A stretch of 17,180 bases of DNA. It comes from Candidatus Latescibacter anaerobius SCGC AAA252-E07. GTDB taxonomy: Bacteria > Latescibacterota > Latescibacteria > Latescibacterales > Latescibacteraceae. The stretch covers positions 1-17,180 of the forward strand of contig AQSL01000138.1 in NCBI GenBank assembly GCA_000403035.1. Direction: 5' to 3'. Shown piece after piece: positions 7,888-14,774 of this stretch; positions within the stretch are counted from its first letter, which is position 1; every line of letters begins with the position of its first letter. The position numbers were made by a program, and so were the translations under genes. The notes beneath the pieces are model-generated. The model was not told where the DNA came from. It ran no database searches and saw only the letters and a program-made list of their open reading frames with translations.

Positions 7888-8322
7888 CTAAAGGGCTTGT
7901 AAAGCTTTTACAACGCCAAGAATCATTGCCTCGGGTTTAGGCGGACAACCGGGAACATAAGCGATAATTGCATTTGGATCAATTTCCCTCACAACCTCAT
8001 CGAGAGGGTACGGATCGAAATTATAGCTGTCCCGAAACATCGTCTTGGACAGGGCGCAGGAACCGATTGCAAAAACCACACACGGTTTGGCTGTCTGTTT
8101 GTATAATTCGATGAACCTGGGCTTTACATGACGGTTGATAGATCCGGTGACAAGAAGGGCATCCGCATGTCTGGGGCTGCCAACAAGCTTGATACCGAAT
8201 CGCTCCACATCAAATCGCGGCGTCAGCAGATCGAGTATCTCGATGTCGCAATTATTACACGGAGACAGGGCAACATGATAAACCCATGGTGATTTTTTCA
8301 ATCCCCACATCGTAAGACTCAT
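7888..8322 (-). CDS. group 4 [NiFe] hydrogenase small subunit (NuoB/HycG/MbhJ-like)
   Basis: This 144-residue subunit carries one [4Fe-4S] cluster next to the active site (the N2-type position). The four ligands are C22 and C25 (SPCNNCDIE), C89 (GSCALS) and C126 (PGCPPKP). The frame stays open upstream to a TTG at 8370. I chose the ATG at 8322 because GGGAG lies 6-7 bases before it, and because it gives the compact N-terminus usual for MbhJ and HycG-like proteins. With this start there is a gap of 28 bases after the NuoH-like gene. An ATG at 8328 or 8310 is also possible. It ends in a TAG that doubles as part of the ribosome site for the NuoC-like gene. Confidence 0.93.
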   Translation of the reverse strand: MSLTMWGLKKSPWVYHVALSPCNNCDIEILDLLTPRFDVERFGIKLVGSPRHADALLVTGSINRHVKPRFIELYKQTAKPCVVFAIGSCALSKTMFRDSYNFDPYPLDEVVREIDPNAIIAYVPGCPPKPEAMILGVVKALQAL

Positions 8323-8350
8323 ATTCATCTCCCACTTATATAGTTCGTAA

Positions 8351-9286
8351 CTACCATCCATACATACCAAGAACCAGCCCGATAACTGCCAGTATGGTTA
8401 ACGGTCCCCAGAAGAATTTTACCGCATGATCAATCCTTACACGAGGATTGGTATTTCGTATCAAAACAATCAACACTACAATGCTAAGGTATTTCAATAT
8501 GCTCCACAGAATTGATATCCCTTCCAGACGGATACCTCCCATGAGCAGGGTAACCATGAAAAGAGGTAACACCGCCAGCAACATCATTTTCGTGATCTTG
8601 ATCATGGCAAGAGGCGGTCCGGAATATTCAGTGATAATACCACCCATAATTTCCTGCTCTGCTTCGGGAATGTCAAACGGGACGAGTCCCAGCTTTGCCT
8701 GCGTGGAAAGTAAAAGAACAATAAAACCAATTATTCCCGATATGCTCAAGAGATTCCATCCGTTCACGCTCTGCGCTTCTATGATGCTTGCGAACCTGAT
8801 ATCGAATCCCGATTTTACAATAACAGATGCAACAATAATAAGATAGGGAAGCTCATATCCAAGGATAAGTTTCATTTCCCTTGATGCGCCAACAATTGCA
8901 ATCGGATTACCGGTACTGCTGGCACCGATTATCAGCGCTATAGCCGGAATTATTAAAAGATATACAAGTACAACGACATCACCTAAAAATCCCTCTTCCG
9001 GCCAGAGCATAACATACCCCAGAAGACCCGCCGAAAGCGCTACCCCTGCCAATCCGAACAGAGGGGCTAAGAGAAATACATACCTGCTGGCCTCATCGGG
9101 AATAAGCGTCTCCTTACCGAGAAGCTTGAGAATGTCCGCAAGAGGTTGAAACCAGGGCGGCCCAATTCGCGCCTGGACTCTCGCAGTCACTTTCCTGTCT
9201 ACCCAGCTCGTTATAAGTCCAAGAACCAGTATACCACAAACAATAAGCACAAAATAAACAATTGTAATGATACCGGAGGTAATCAC
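8351..9286 (-). CDS. NuoH/HycD/MbhM-like membrane anchor subunit
   Basis: This is about 311 residues with roughly eight membrane helices. It has the two NuoH landmarks: DRKVTARVQARIGPPWFQP early, and PFDIPEAEQEIMGG followed by TEYSGP in the middle. This subunit joins the hydrogenase core to the antiporter module and forms the quinone-cavity equivalent of complex I. I prefer the GTG at 9286 because GGAG lies 6 bases before it; a GTG at 9298 in the same frame would add four residues but has no ribosome site. A gap of about 100 bases separates it from the polyferredoxin gene, the largest gap inside the operon. It ends TAG. Confidence 0.93.
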   Translation of the reverse strand: MITSGIITIVYFVLIVCGILVLGLITSWVDRKVTARVQARIGPPWFQPLADILKLLGKETLIPDEASRYVFLLAPLFGLAGVALSAGLLGYVMLWPEEGFLGDVVVLVYLLIIPAIALIIGASSTGNPIAIVGASREMKLILGYELPYLIIVASVIVKSGFDIRFASIIEAQSVNGWNLLSISGIIGFIVLLLSTQAKLGLVPFDIPEAEQEIMGGIITEYSGPPLAMIKITKMMLLAVLPLFMVTLLMGGIRLEGISILWSILKYLSIVVLIVLIRNTNPRVRIDHAVKFFWGPLTILAVIGLVLGMYGW

Positions 9287-9298
9287 ATCTGTCTCCAC

Positions 9299-9399
9299 TA
9301 TTCAAGTTTTTTCAAACCTATAATGATGCTCGTACTACTTCCTTCAATATGGTGTACATTATGTTATCACAAACTTCCAATGTAACCGTCACTCTCAAG
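9299..9399 (-). other. 101-base spacer between input-module and hydrogenase-core genes
   Basis: This is the only loose junction in the operon. It contains no ORF with a ribosome site, no clear hairpin plus T-run, and only a weak promoter-like pair (TTACAT, 18 bases, TAATGT). It divides the genes for the soluble electron-input subunits from those for the hydrogenase and membrane arm. Confidence 0.5.
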
Positions 9400-9888
9400 C
9401 TACGGTCTGCGGATGAAGGTTTTATACCCAAAAGAATGAGAACCGAGGACAATTTCCTTATCCTTCGAATACACCTCTTCGACTTCCTCGTAACTCAGGG
9501 CGCCGGTCGGACATGTTGCCACACACGCCGGTTCTTTTCCGTCTTCCAGCCTCGATGTACACAGGTCACATTTACCCAGTGCAAACAATTTAAGATTCAT
9601 TCCCTGGCTTAAAACTCCAAACGGGCAGGCCAGAACACAACTCCTGCAGCCCGTACAACGTGATGCATTTCTTCTTACAATACCATCTTCGTCCCGTGTC
9701 ATTGCCTCATTGGGACAAGCTGCAACACAGGCAGGCTCCTCACAATGCCGGCAGACAACCGGCATGTTCCCAACATTTTCGACTGTGGTGCTCTGCAGTG
9801 TGACAGTCTTCAGCCGCACCCTCTGGCAGGCAAGCGAATGCGCCTGACATCCTATGCATCGATCAAGTTGAACAAAAAGCTTTTTCAC
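9400..9888 (-). CDS. HycB-like polyferredoxin, four [4Fe-4S] motifs
   Basis: This 162-residue iron-sulfur protein belongs to the HycB/HydN/DmsB-type family that wires molybdopterin enzymes to partners. Motifs 2-4 are regular: CRHCEEPACVAACP, CTGCRSCVLACP, and CDLC followed by CVATCP. The first motif is unusual: C11-x2-C14-x2-H17-x3-C21, with His where the third Cys is expected. The gene starts with GTG and overlaps the molybdopterin-fold gene by 4 bases (GTGA). Its likely role is to carry electrons between the HydBG-like/molybdopterin-fold subunits and the hydrogenase core. It ends TAG. Confidence 0.92.
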   Translation of the reverse strand: MKKLFVQLDRCIGCQAHSLACQRVRLKTVTLQSTTVENVGNMPVVCRHCEEPACVAACPNEAMTRDEDGIVRRNASRCTGCRSCVLACPFGVLSQGMNLKLFALGKCDLCTSRLEDGKEPACVATCPTGALSYEEVEEVYSKDKEIVLGSHSFGYKTFIRRP

Positions 9889-11309
9889 CAGGCTTTCCTT
9901 TCCTGCAACTGTACCCAGCTCATGTTGCCGGTGAGAGAACCATCCGCATAATGTAGTACTGTTGAACGAAATACAGGTTCGGGTGTTTCCTTTTCACATT
10001 CTTTTCGCAGCATACGTAGTGTCTCTTCGTTCATCTCCTCACGGTGCAACACCGGCTCCGAAGAAACGGGCGGCAGAGTCTTTCCCAGATGACTTGCGAG
10101 CCGGCGAAGTATTTCACCATACGGCAGCGCTCCACCGGGAAGACTAACGACAGGTTTTAATAATTCGCCGTTATATGTGCCTTCGGCTTCAAGCCATAAA
10201 GAGGTGGGAAGAATCATATCGGCAGTTCGGGTCGTTTCATTTTCAAAAGGCGCTCCGGCATAGAGGAAATCAGTCTTCTTCAGCACAGATTTTACATCAC
10301 GGCCCTGTATACTTCCGGCAATATCGGCGCCAAGCACAATAAGCCCTTTTATATTCCCCTGTTCTGCTCTCTCGATAAGGTCCTCAGGCGGTACGGTTTT
10401 TCGAACAACATCACATATTCCGCTGCAGTTACCGTACGTGTTCAGACAGAACAAACGCTTATCCTTGCCTGCTGCCGCGACAACAGCCGAAGCAAGCTGA
10501 GCAGTAACGGGATCCTGCGTTTCAAGTATCAAAACCGCCGATGGAGTGCTCACAAATTTTACACCCAGATTCACAATAGCCGGATCGTCGGGAACAGGAA
10601 ATTCTTTTCTGACCGCCTGTTTCCAACCGGGTAGCTTATCACCGGATTTATCCGATACTACCCGGAGAAGTCCGGCAAGCATTTTTCTTTCCGAACCGGT
10701 GAGAGGAATGTCGGCAAACCTCGATGTATTATTAGGTTCTTTCGATAGTACCGATAGCATGTTTTGTCTGCGGGCATACTTCGCGTTGAGAACCCGACCG
10801 GCAATGACAGGCCCGACTTCAAAAGGATCACCCACCACAAGAGTGAAACCGGACTGTTCAATATCCTCGAGCTTTGCAGGAGGATTGGGAATAGTTGCCT
10901 TCGCCAGCGCACGGTATACTCTATCATCATGTGTGGCAAAATGAACCGCAAAACAGTCATTCCCGAGGCATGTTTCGGCAAAAAGCTGCGCAGTAACCGC
11001 ATCCTCGACAGAAGCATCGCCGTCAATGATTAATCCCACCGACGATTTGCCCGTATACTGCTTCATTGATTCCGCCATGGTTTCAAAAGCAGCATCCCAT
11101 ACAAGAACTCTATCGGTTCCGGGCTCGGTGAGACGCATCGGATGATTGATCAGTTCGAGCATATAATTACCCTTGCTGCAGAGAGAACCTTTCCCGACAG
11201 TATCACCGGTATCATACTCAAGGTTTACGGCCTCATCATACATGGTTTCTATAATGTATCCGCAGCCAAGCGAACAGAAAAGACATTTGTTTTTATGCTG
11301 TTCTACCAT
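9885..11309 (-). CDS. short molybdopterin-oxidoreductase-fold protein (NuoG/FdhF-like), probably non-catalytic
   Basis: This 474-residue protein begins with the [4Fe-4S] domain of the molybdopterin oxidoreductase family: C9-x2-C12-x3-C16-x27-C44, with the GSLCSKG form of the last motif. It continues with family-like segments, including LEDIEQSGFTLVVGDPFEVGP, an ADIPL stretch, and ADMILPTSLWLEAEGTYN near residue 380. Two things are missing. No Cys or Sec sits in the segment where formate dehydrogenases have CxxH or UH (here around residues 120-145). The C-terminal cofactor-cap domain of about 120 residues is also absent, since full FdhF-type enzymes are about 680-800 residues. It therefore looks like a structural or electron-relay subunit comparable to NuoG in complex I. 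A short FwdB-like enzyme is a less likely alternative. AGGTGA lies 6 bases before the ATG. It ends TGA. Confidence 0.8.
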   Translation of the reverse strand: MVEQHKNKCLFCSLGCGYIIETMYDEAVNLEYDTGDTVGKGSLCSKGNYMLELINHPMRLTEPGTDRVLVWDAAFETMAESMKQYTGKSSVGLIIDGDASVEDAVTAQLFAETCLGNDCFAVHFATHDDRVYRALAKATIPNPPAKLEDIEQSGFTLVVGDPFEVGPVIAGRVLNAKYARRQNMLSVLSKEPNNTSRFADIPLTGSERKMLAGLLRVVSDKSGDKLPGWKQAVRKEFPVPDDPAIVNLGVKFVSTPSAVLILETQDPVTAQLASAVVAAAGKDKRLFCLNTYGNCSGICDVVRKTVPPEDLIERAEQGNIKGLIVLGADIAGSIQGRDVKSVLKKTDFLYAGAPFENETTRTADMILPTSLWLEAEGTYNGELLKPVVSLPGGALPYGEILRRLASHLGKTLPPVSSEPVLHREEMNEETLRMLRKECEKETPEPVFRSTVLHYADGSLTGNMSWVQLQERKAW

Positions 11310-11327
11310 ATTTTCACCTACCGAAAC

Positions 11328-12155
11328 TTACGAGCCAAAGACATTAGGATAATCTTTGATGAGCGCATAATTCATATCCGGACCATCTTTGCAGACATAA
11401 TACGGACCGATATTGCATCTACCACACTTCCCGGTACCGCAACTCATCCGGCGGTTCATGGAAAGATATATCTGCTCCGGTTTGTACCCGATATCGAGAA
11501 GTTTCAGGGTAACAAACTTAAGCATTATCTCAGGTCCACACACCACAGCGTAACTGCCGGAAATATCAACATCGATATCATCCAGGATTGTGGTAACCAC
11601 ACCTACATTACCCGACCATCCCGGTGTACCGACATCAACAGTGGATGTAATATCCACCTTTTCTATCGATGCCCATGAATCAAAAGAATCCCTGTAAACC
11701 ATATCTTCCGGGGATCTGGCGCCATATTTTATTGAAACACGTTTATACTCACCAATATTTTCAAATAAATCAAACAGTAACGACCGTAAGGGAGCCAGCC
11801 CAACGCCTCCTCCCACAACGAGAACTTCATGGCCTTTCAGTTTCTCAACAGGATACCCTTTCCCGAAGGGACCGCGAAGACCGATAAAATCGCCTTCCTT
11901 CGAATCAAGAAGCGCTTCGGTCACCGTTCCCGCTTTCAGAATGGTAAAATCGAGGGTTTCTGGCCTATGCGGAGAAGATGACGGTGTAAACGGTGCCTCG
12001 CCAAGACCCGGTTTGGTAAGCTGCATGAATTGACCTGATTTGAACGAAATTTCCTTTTCCGGTTTCAAAACTAACGTCTTGATGGTCGGTGTTTCCTCAA
12101 TAACCTTTACGACAGTACTGTTCGTTGGCATATAAGGGTTATTGTCAATACCCAT
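11328..12155 (-). CDS. HydG-like FAD/NAD(P)-binding, [2Fe-2S] diaphorase subunit
   Basis: This 275-residue protein belongs to the ferredoxin-NADP+ reductase superfamily, close to sulfhydrogenase gamma (HydG), AsrB and PyrK. In order it has an FAD-binding barrel with APFTPSSSP and LRGPFGKGYP, an NAD(P) domain with VGGGVGLAPLRSL near residues 112-124, a CGPEIML motif, and a terminal [2Fe-2S] site C239-x4-C244-x2-C247-x7-C255. It oxidises NAD(P)H or reduces NAD(P)+ and exchanges single electrons with iron-sulfur partners. The HydB-like gene ends five bases upstream, as in hydBG pairs. GAGG lies about 7 bases before the ATG. Preference for NADH or NADPH cannot be read from the sequence. It ends TAA. 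Confidence 0.92.
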   Translation of the reverse strand: MGIDNNPYMPTNSTVVKVIEETPTIKTLVLKPEKEISFKSGQFMQLTKPGLGEAPFTPSSSPHRPETLDFTILKAGTVTEALLDSKEGDFIGLRGPFGKGYPVEKLKGHEVLVVGGGVGLAPLRSLLFDLFENIGEYKRVSIKYGARSPEDMVYRDSFDSWASIEKVDITSTVDVGTPGWSGNVGVVTTILDDIDVDISGSYAVVCGPEIMLKFVTLKLLDIGYKPEQIYLSMNRRMSCGTGKCGRCNIGPYYVCKDGPDMNYALIKDYPNVFGS

Positions 12156-12159
12156 CGTT

Positions 12160-13230
12160 TTACCTCGTTTCTACCTTTTCTATATCAAGCGCTTTAAATA
12201 CTTTCCTCATGTCTATTTTGCCCATGCACCCTTCGATACATCTGCCGCAGCCCGTGCAGGCCTCAAATCCGAAGTTTTTCGGAAAATATTCGAGCTTGTG
12301 GAGATAACGGTGCCTGAACCTCTCCATAAGACCAAGCCGTGGAGAACTCCCCCCCGCCATCTTCGAAAAACCAGAATATACGCAAACATCCCATCCCTTA
12401 ATCCGCTGAAATTTCCCGTCGGAACTTTTCTGGTCGTACAGAAGAAAACAGTGGCATGTTGGACAGGAAAAGAGGCATGCACCACACTCTACACAGGTTT
12501 TTACATGCTCGTACCAGTCATCACTCTCACGTTGAATCTCCAGGATATCATGGCGGCTCTTCGTAAGTTCATACTCTTTATTCTGTTCAATAATCTTTTC
12601 GGCAGTCTTTGAGCGTATTTCATCCCGTTTTTTGAGATGGGCATCGGTGGCATTTGAAACAAGTGGGGAATTTTGCCCCAATACTTCTTCGCCCTTTTCG
12701 GAACCGGCCTCGATAATATATCCACCCTCAATCCTGCTGAGGTTCAAATCAAATCCCTTTTCCGGATACGGGTTATTGCCGGCAAGCGTGCAAAAGCAGG
12801 TTTCACGGGGTTCTGAACAATCTTCGGTAATGATAAACGTATTATCCCGCCGTGCGCGGTAAAAGATATCGGTAAAAGCTTCATCAAGAAAAACAACATC
12901 GAGTGATCTTAATGATTCAATATCACATGCAGCCGCTCCCACAATAAAAACCTGCTCGTTTACGGTAAAATCTTTATCTTTATCACCGGCAGGATATTCA
13001 GCAACTTTCATGCGTCTTGAAAAAAGAAATGTTTTCAGTGGCTGACTGGGACGAAATCCAAAATAGTTGAATTTCTTGTCTTCGGAACGAATTTCATAAT
13101 TGTAATATTCACGCCCGTCAATGCTTTCCAAAGCCTGAGGAATATACACCCTGCCCTTATTTTCTAAATTATCAAGCAGTTTTTCAAAATCCGAATCACT
13201 TATAAACGAAATGGTACGTTTATTGTTCAC
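12160..13230 (-). CDS. HydB-like iron-sulfur subunit (sulfhydrogenase beta / AsrA family)
   Basis: This 356-residue protein has an N-terminal domain typical of HydB/AsrA, including an AACDIESLRSLD segment and a CFCT motif near residue 145. It ends with two [4Fe-4S] motifs: C246-x2-C249-x2-C252-x3-C256, followed by CHC, and C325-x2-C328-x2-C331-x3-C335. In sulfhydrogenases this subunit sits between the flavin subunit and the hydrogenase; here it should connect the HydG-like subunit to the next relay. The start is GTG with GAGG 7 bases upstream. It begins 23 bases after the receiver-kinase gene, which suggests cotranscription. It ends TAA. Confidence 0.92.
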   Translation of the reverse strand: MNNKRTISFISDSDFEKLLDNLENKGRVYIPQALESIDGREYYNYEIRSEDKKFNYFGFRPSQPLKTFLFSRRMKVAEYPAGDKDKDFTVNEQVFIVGAAACDIESLRSLDVVFLDEAFTDIFYRARRDNTFIITEDCSEPRETCFCTLAGNNPYPEKGFDLNLSRIEGGYIIEAGSEKGEEVLGQNSPLVSNATDAHLKKRDEIRSKTAEKIIEQNKEYELTKSRHDILEIQRESDDWYEHVKTCVECGACLFSCPTCHCFLLYDQKSSDGKFQRIKGWDVCVYSGFSKMAGGSSPRLGLMERFRHRYLHKLEYFPKNFGFEACTGCGRCIEGCMGKIDMRKVFKALDIEKVETR

Positions 13231-13253
13231 GTGCTCGCCTCAAAAGTTGAAAT

Positions 13254-14387
13254 TCATTTTTTCTCCGGTAAGGGCTGTTTCTTTGGCAGATGTACAGTGA
13301 AACAGGTTCCAACATTTACCTGACTGTCAACACTTATATACCCTCTATGGGCTTCCACAATTTTCTTTACTATGGAAAGACCGAGACCCGTACCCGTTTC
13401 ACTTACAAACCGTTTTGACTTTTCTCCTCTTGGAGGAGCTCTGAAAAATTCATCAAAAATAAACGGCAGACTCTCCTGAGGAATTCCCACTCCCGTATCG
13501 GAAATTTCCACCGATACAGAATCCCTTTCATCAGAGGCACGGGTTATAATCTGACCGCCTTCCAGGTTGTATTTAATGGCATTCGAGTAAAGATTCATGA
13601 ACATGTGAATGAGCGCTTCATGGTCCCCCATTATCGAGGGCATATCCTCAGGAAAATGAAATTCAAGCGAAATATTTTTTTCTTCTGCCTGAATTTTAAC
13701 TAACTCTATAGCTTCATTCTGAACCTTCCCAATATTGATCATATCAAGTTTTTCAAAAACCGTCGTATCACGTAACCTGGCAACACTGAGCCATTCATTC
13801 ACTAAAGAAAGCAGCCACTTTATCCGAAGACGGCACTGGGAAAGTATTTCAATTTGCTTTGGCAGCAAATCGCCGGTAAAACCACCAAGAAATATCTGCA
13901 GATATTGATCCACAGCCACAAGTGGACTTCGCATTTCGTGGGTAATTATAGACACAAAATTCTCTTTTATACGTTCATTTTCTTCCTGAAGACGGCGGGT
14001 TTCAATAAGAAGATTGCGTTTCTCCAGAGCACGTTTCACAATCAACCTTAATTCATCAGGGGTAAATGGCTTTGGAAGGAAGTCAGAGGCACCCAGTTTC
14101 ATCGCTTCAACAGCGGATTCAATAGTAGCATACCCGGTTATGACAACAGAAACAATAGTTGGATCGATTGCATTAATTTCATGAAGAATTTCTATTCCGC
14201 TTTTTCCGGGCATCTTGAGATCCAAAAGAACTACATCAGGCCTGGATTCTCTCACATGACTCATCCCGGAATCACCATCATATGCAGTCAGTATTGAATA
14301 ACCTTCACGGTTGAGAGTCTGAGTGCAAGAATCGTGCATAGTCTCCTCATCATCGATGACAAGAATTGTTTTGGATTTTTTTTCCAT
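13254..14387 (-). CDS. receiver-histidine kinase fusion protein, first gene of the operon
   Basis: This 377-residue protein has an N-terminal receiver domain with acidic pair D12/D13, phospho-acceptor D56 in LLDLKMPG, T84 and K106. A short helical linker leads to a HisKA domain with H150 in THEMRSP, then a HATPase domain with an N-box (NLYSNAIKYN), DTGVGIP, and GTGLGLSIVKKIV. There is no membrane segment, so it is cytoplasmic. A receiver placed before a kinase is typical of proteins that take a phosphate from one kinase and tune a second step. It sits downstream of the sigma-54 promoter and 23 bases before the HydB-like gene, so it may report back on the operon that encodes it. The ribosome site before the ATG is poor. 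It ends TGA. Confidence 0.9.
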   Translation of the reverse strand: MEKKSKTILVIDDEETMHDSCTQTLNREGYSILTAYDGDSGMSHVRESRPDVVLLDLKMPGKSGIEILHEINAIDPTIVSVVITGYATIESAVEAMKLGASDFLPKPFTPDELRLIVKRALEKRNLLIETRRLQEENERIKENFVSIITHEMRSPLVAVDQYLQIFLGGFTGDLLPKQIEILSQCRLRIKWLLSLVNEWLSVARLRDTTVFEKLDMINIGKVQNEAIELVKIQAEEKNISLEFHFPEDMPSIMGDHEALIHMFMNLYSNAIKYNLEGGQIITRASDERDSVSVEISDTGVGIPQESLPFIFDEFFRAPPRGEKSKRFVSETGTGLGLSIVKKIVEAHRGYISVDSQVNVGTCFTVHLPKKQPLPEKK

Positions 14388-14595
14388 TCATACGTGTATT
14401 TCAAAAATGACGAATTGAATTCAAGGCCTTATCAGAAATGAAAGCGCCCATGAAAAAAGACATCCTGAAACAATTACAATGCAAAATAGACTTCAGAAGA
14501 TTAAAGAAATGATTCACAACAATATCAGTATTATGGAATCATTATTATGATATGAAAATGTTAAGTAGAATTGTAAAAAATAGCTTTTAACATAC
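14388..14595 (-). other. leader of about 200 bases between the predicted sigma-54 start site and the first gene
   Basis: From the expected transcription start (about 14588) to the first gene there are about 200 AT-rich untranslated bases. I see an imperfect dyad ATCAT-TATT-ATGAT near 14539-14552 and no recognisable riboswitch or terminator. A 20-codon ORF starting at 14463 lacks a properly spaced ribosome site and is not called. Confidence 0.45.
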
Positions 14596-14616
14596 TAATG
14601 CAAAACTAATGCCGAA
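14596..14616 (-). promoter_or_regulatory. -24/-12 sigma-54 promoter for the hydrogenase operon
   Basis: On the minus strand TCGGCATTAGTTTTGCATT matches the sigma-54 consensus (TGGCAC-N5-TTGCA type). GG is at 14613-14612 and GC at 14601-14600, with exactly 10 bases between them. It also has GGCA after the first element and TTTGCAT around the second. Transcription would start near 14588. It faces the operon and lies in the intergenic region just downstream of a sigma-54 activator gene, which makes a chance match unlikely. Confidence 0.82.
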
Positions 14617-14655
14617 AAGGAAGATTGAAAGCGAAGGAATAGATAAAAATATATT

Positions 14656-14668
14656 TATCAAGTATTTA
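14656..14668 (+). promoter_or_regulatory. putative IHF-binding site between activator dyads and promoter
   Basis: TATCAAGTATTTA fits the IHF consensus WATCAANNNNTTR at every fixed position, and an A/T tract lies on its 5' side. It is about 74 bp upstream of the predicted start site, between the dyads and the -24/-12 element, where a DNA bend would bring the activator to the polymerase. The region is AT-rich, so a chance match remains possible. Confidence 0.55.
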
Positions 14669-14726
14669 GAAACAACACCAAAGTATATTATAACTCTATA
14701 ATACAATAAAATACCGAAACAATGCT

Positions 14727-14741
14727 GGGGAATAATTCCTC
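14727..14741. promoter_or_regulatory. 15-bp dyad 1, putative activator-binding site
   Basis: GGGGAATAATTCCTC is an inverted repeat centred on 14734 with 6 of 7 arm positions paired. It closely matches dyad 2, 21 bp away. It is about 146 bp upstream of the predicted sigma-54 start. Confidence 0.6.
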
Positions 14742-14747
14742 ATATAC

Positions 14748-14762
14748 GGGTAATAATTCCCC
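14748..14762. promoter_or_regulatory. 15-bp dyad 2, putative activator-binding site
   Basis: GGGTAATAATTCCCC is centred on 14755 with 6 of 7 arm positions paired and shares the AATAATTCC core with dyad 1. The centre-to-centre distance of 21 bp, two helical turns, puts both sites on the same DNA face, as for tandem NtrC-type sites. The pair lies just after the regulator's stop codon, so a role in transcript ending is an alternative. Confidence 0.6.
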
Positions 14763-14774
14763 GGTTTTTTGTGC

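Noticed and set aside
8323..8370. TTG start at 8370 for the NuoB-like gene
   Set aside because: It would overlap the NuoH-like gene and has no ribosome site; ATG 8322 has GGGAG at good spacing.
9299..9399. Small 13-codon ORF or internal promoter in the spacer
   Set aside because: There is no ribosome site, and the -35/-10 match is weak.
9885..11309. Formate dehydrogenase making the locus a formate hydrogenlyase
   Set aside because: No Cys/Sec active-site residue is visible and the C-terminal cofactor domain is missing; the HydBG-like genes offer a better electron source.
14400..14463. Leader peptide of 20 codons starting at 14463
   Set aside because: There is no spaced ribosome site (AGG touches the ATG), no amino-acid run, and no terminator or antiterminator pair after it.
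14479..14496. Second TTTGCAT on the minus strand as another sigma-54 promoter
   Set aside because: The -24 position reads GA rather than GG and the rest of the element does not match.
14700..14774. Intrinsic terminator after the sigma-54 regulator
   Set aside because: The two dyads could form a hairpin on the minus-strand RNA, but no T-run follows directly. The matched spacing and symmetry favour protein-binding sites, so I did not call a terminator.
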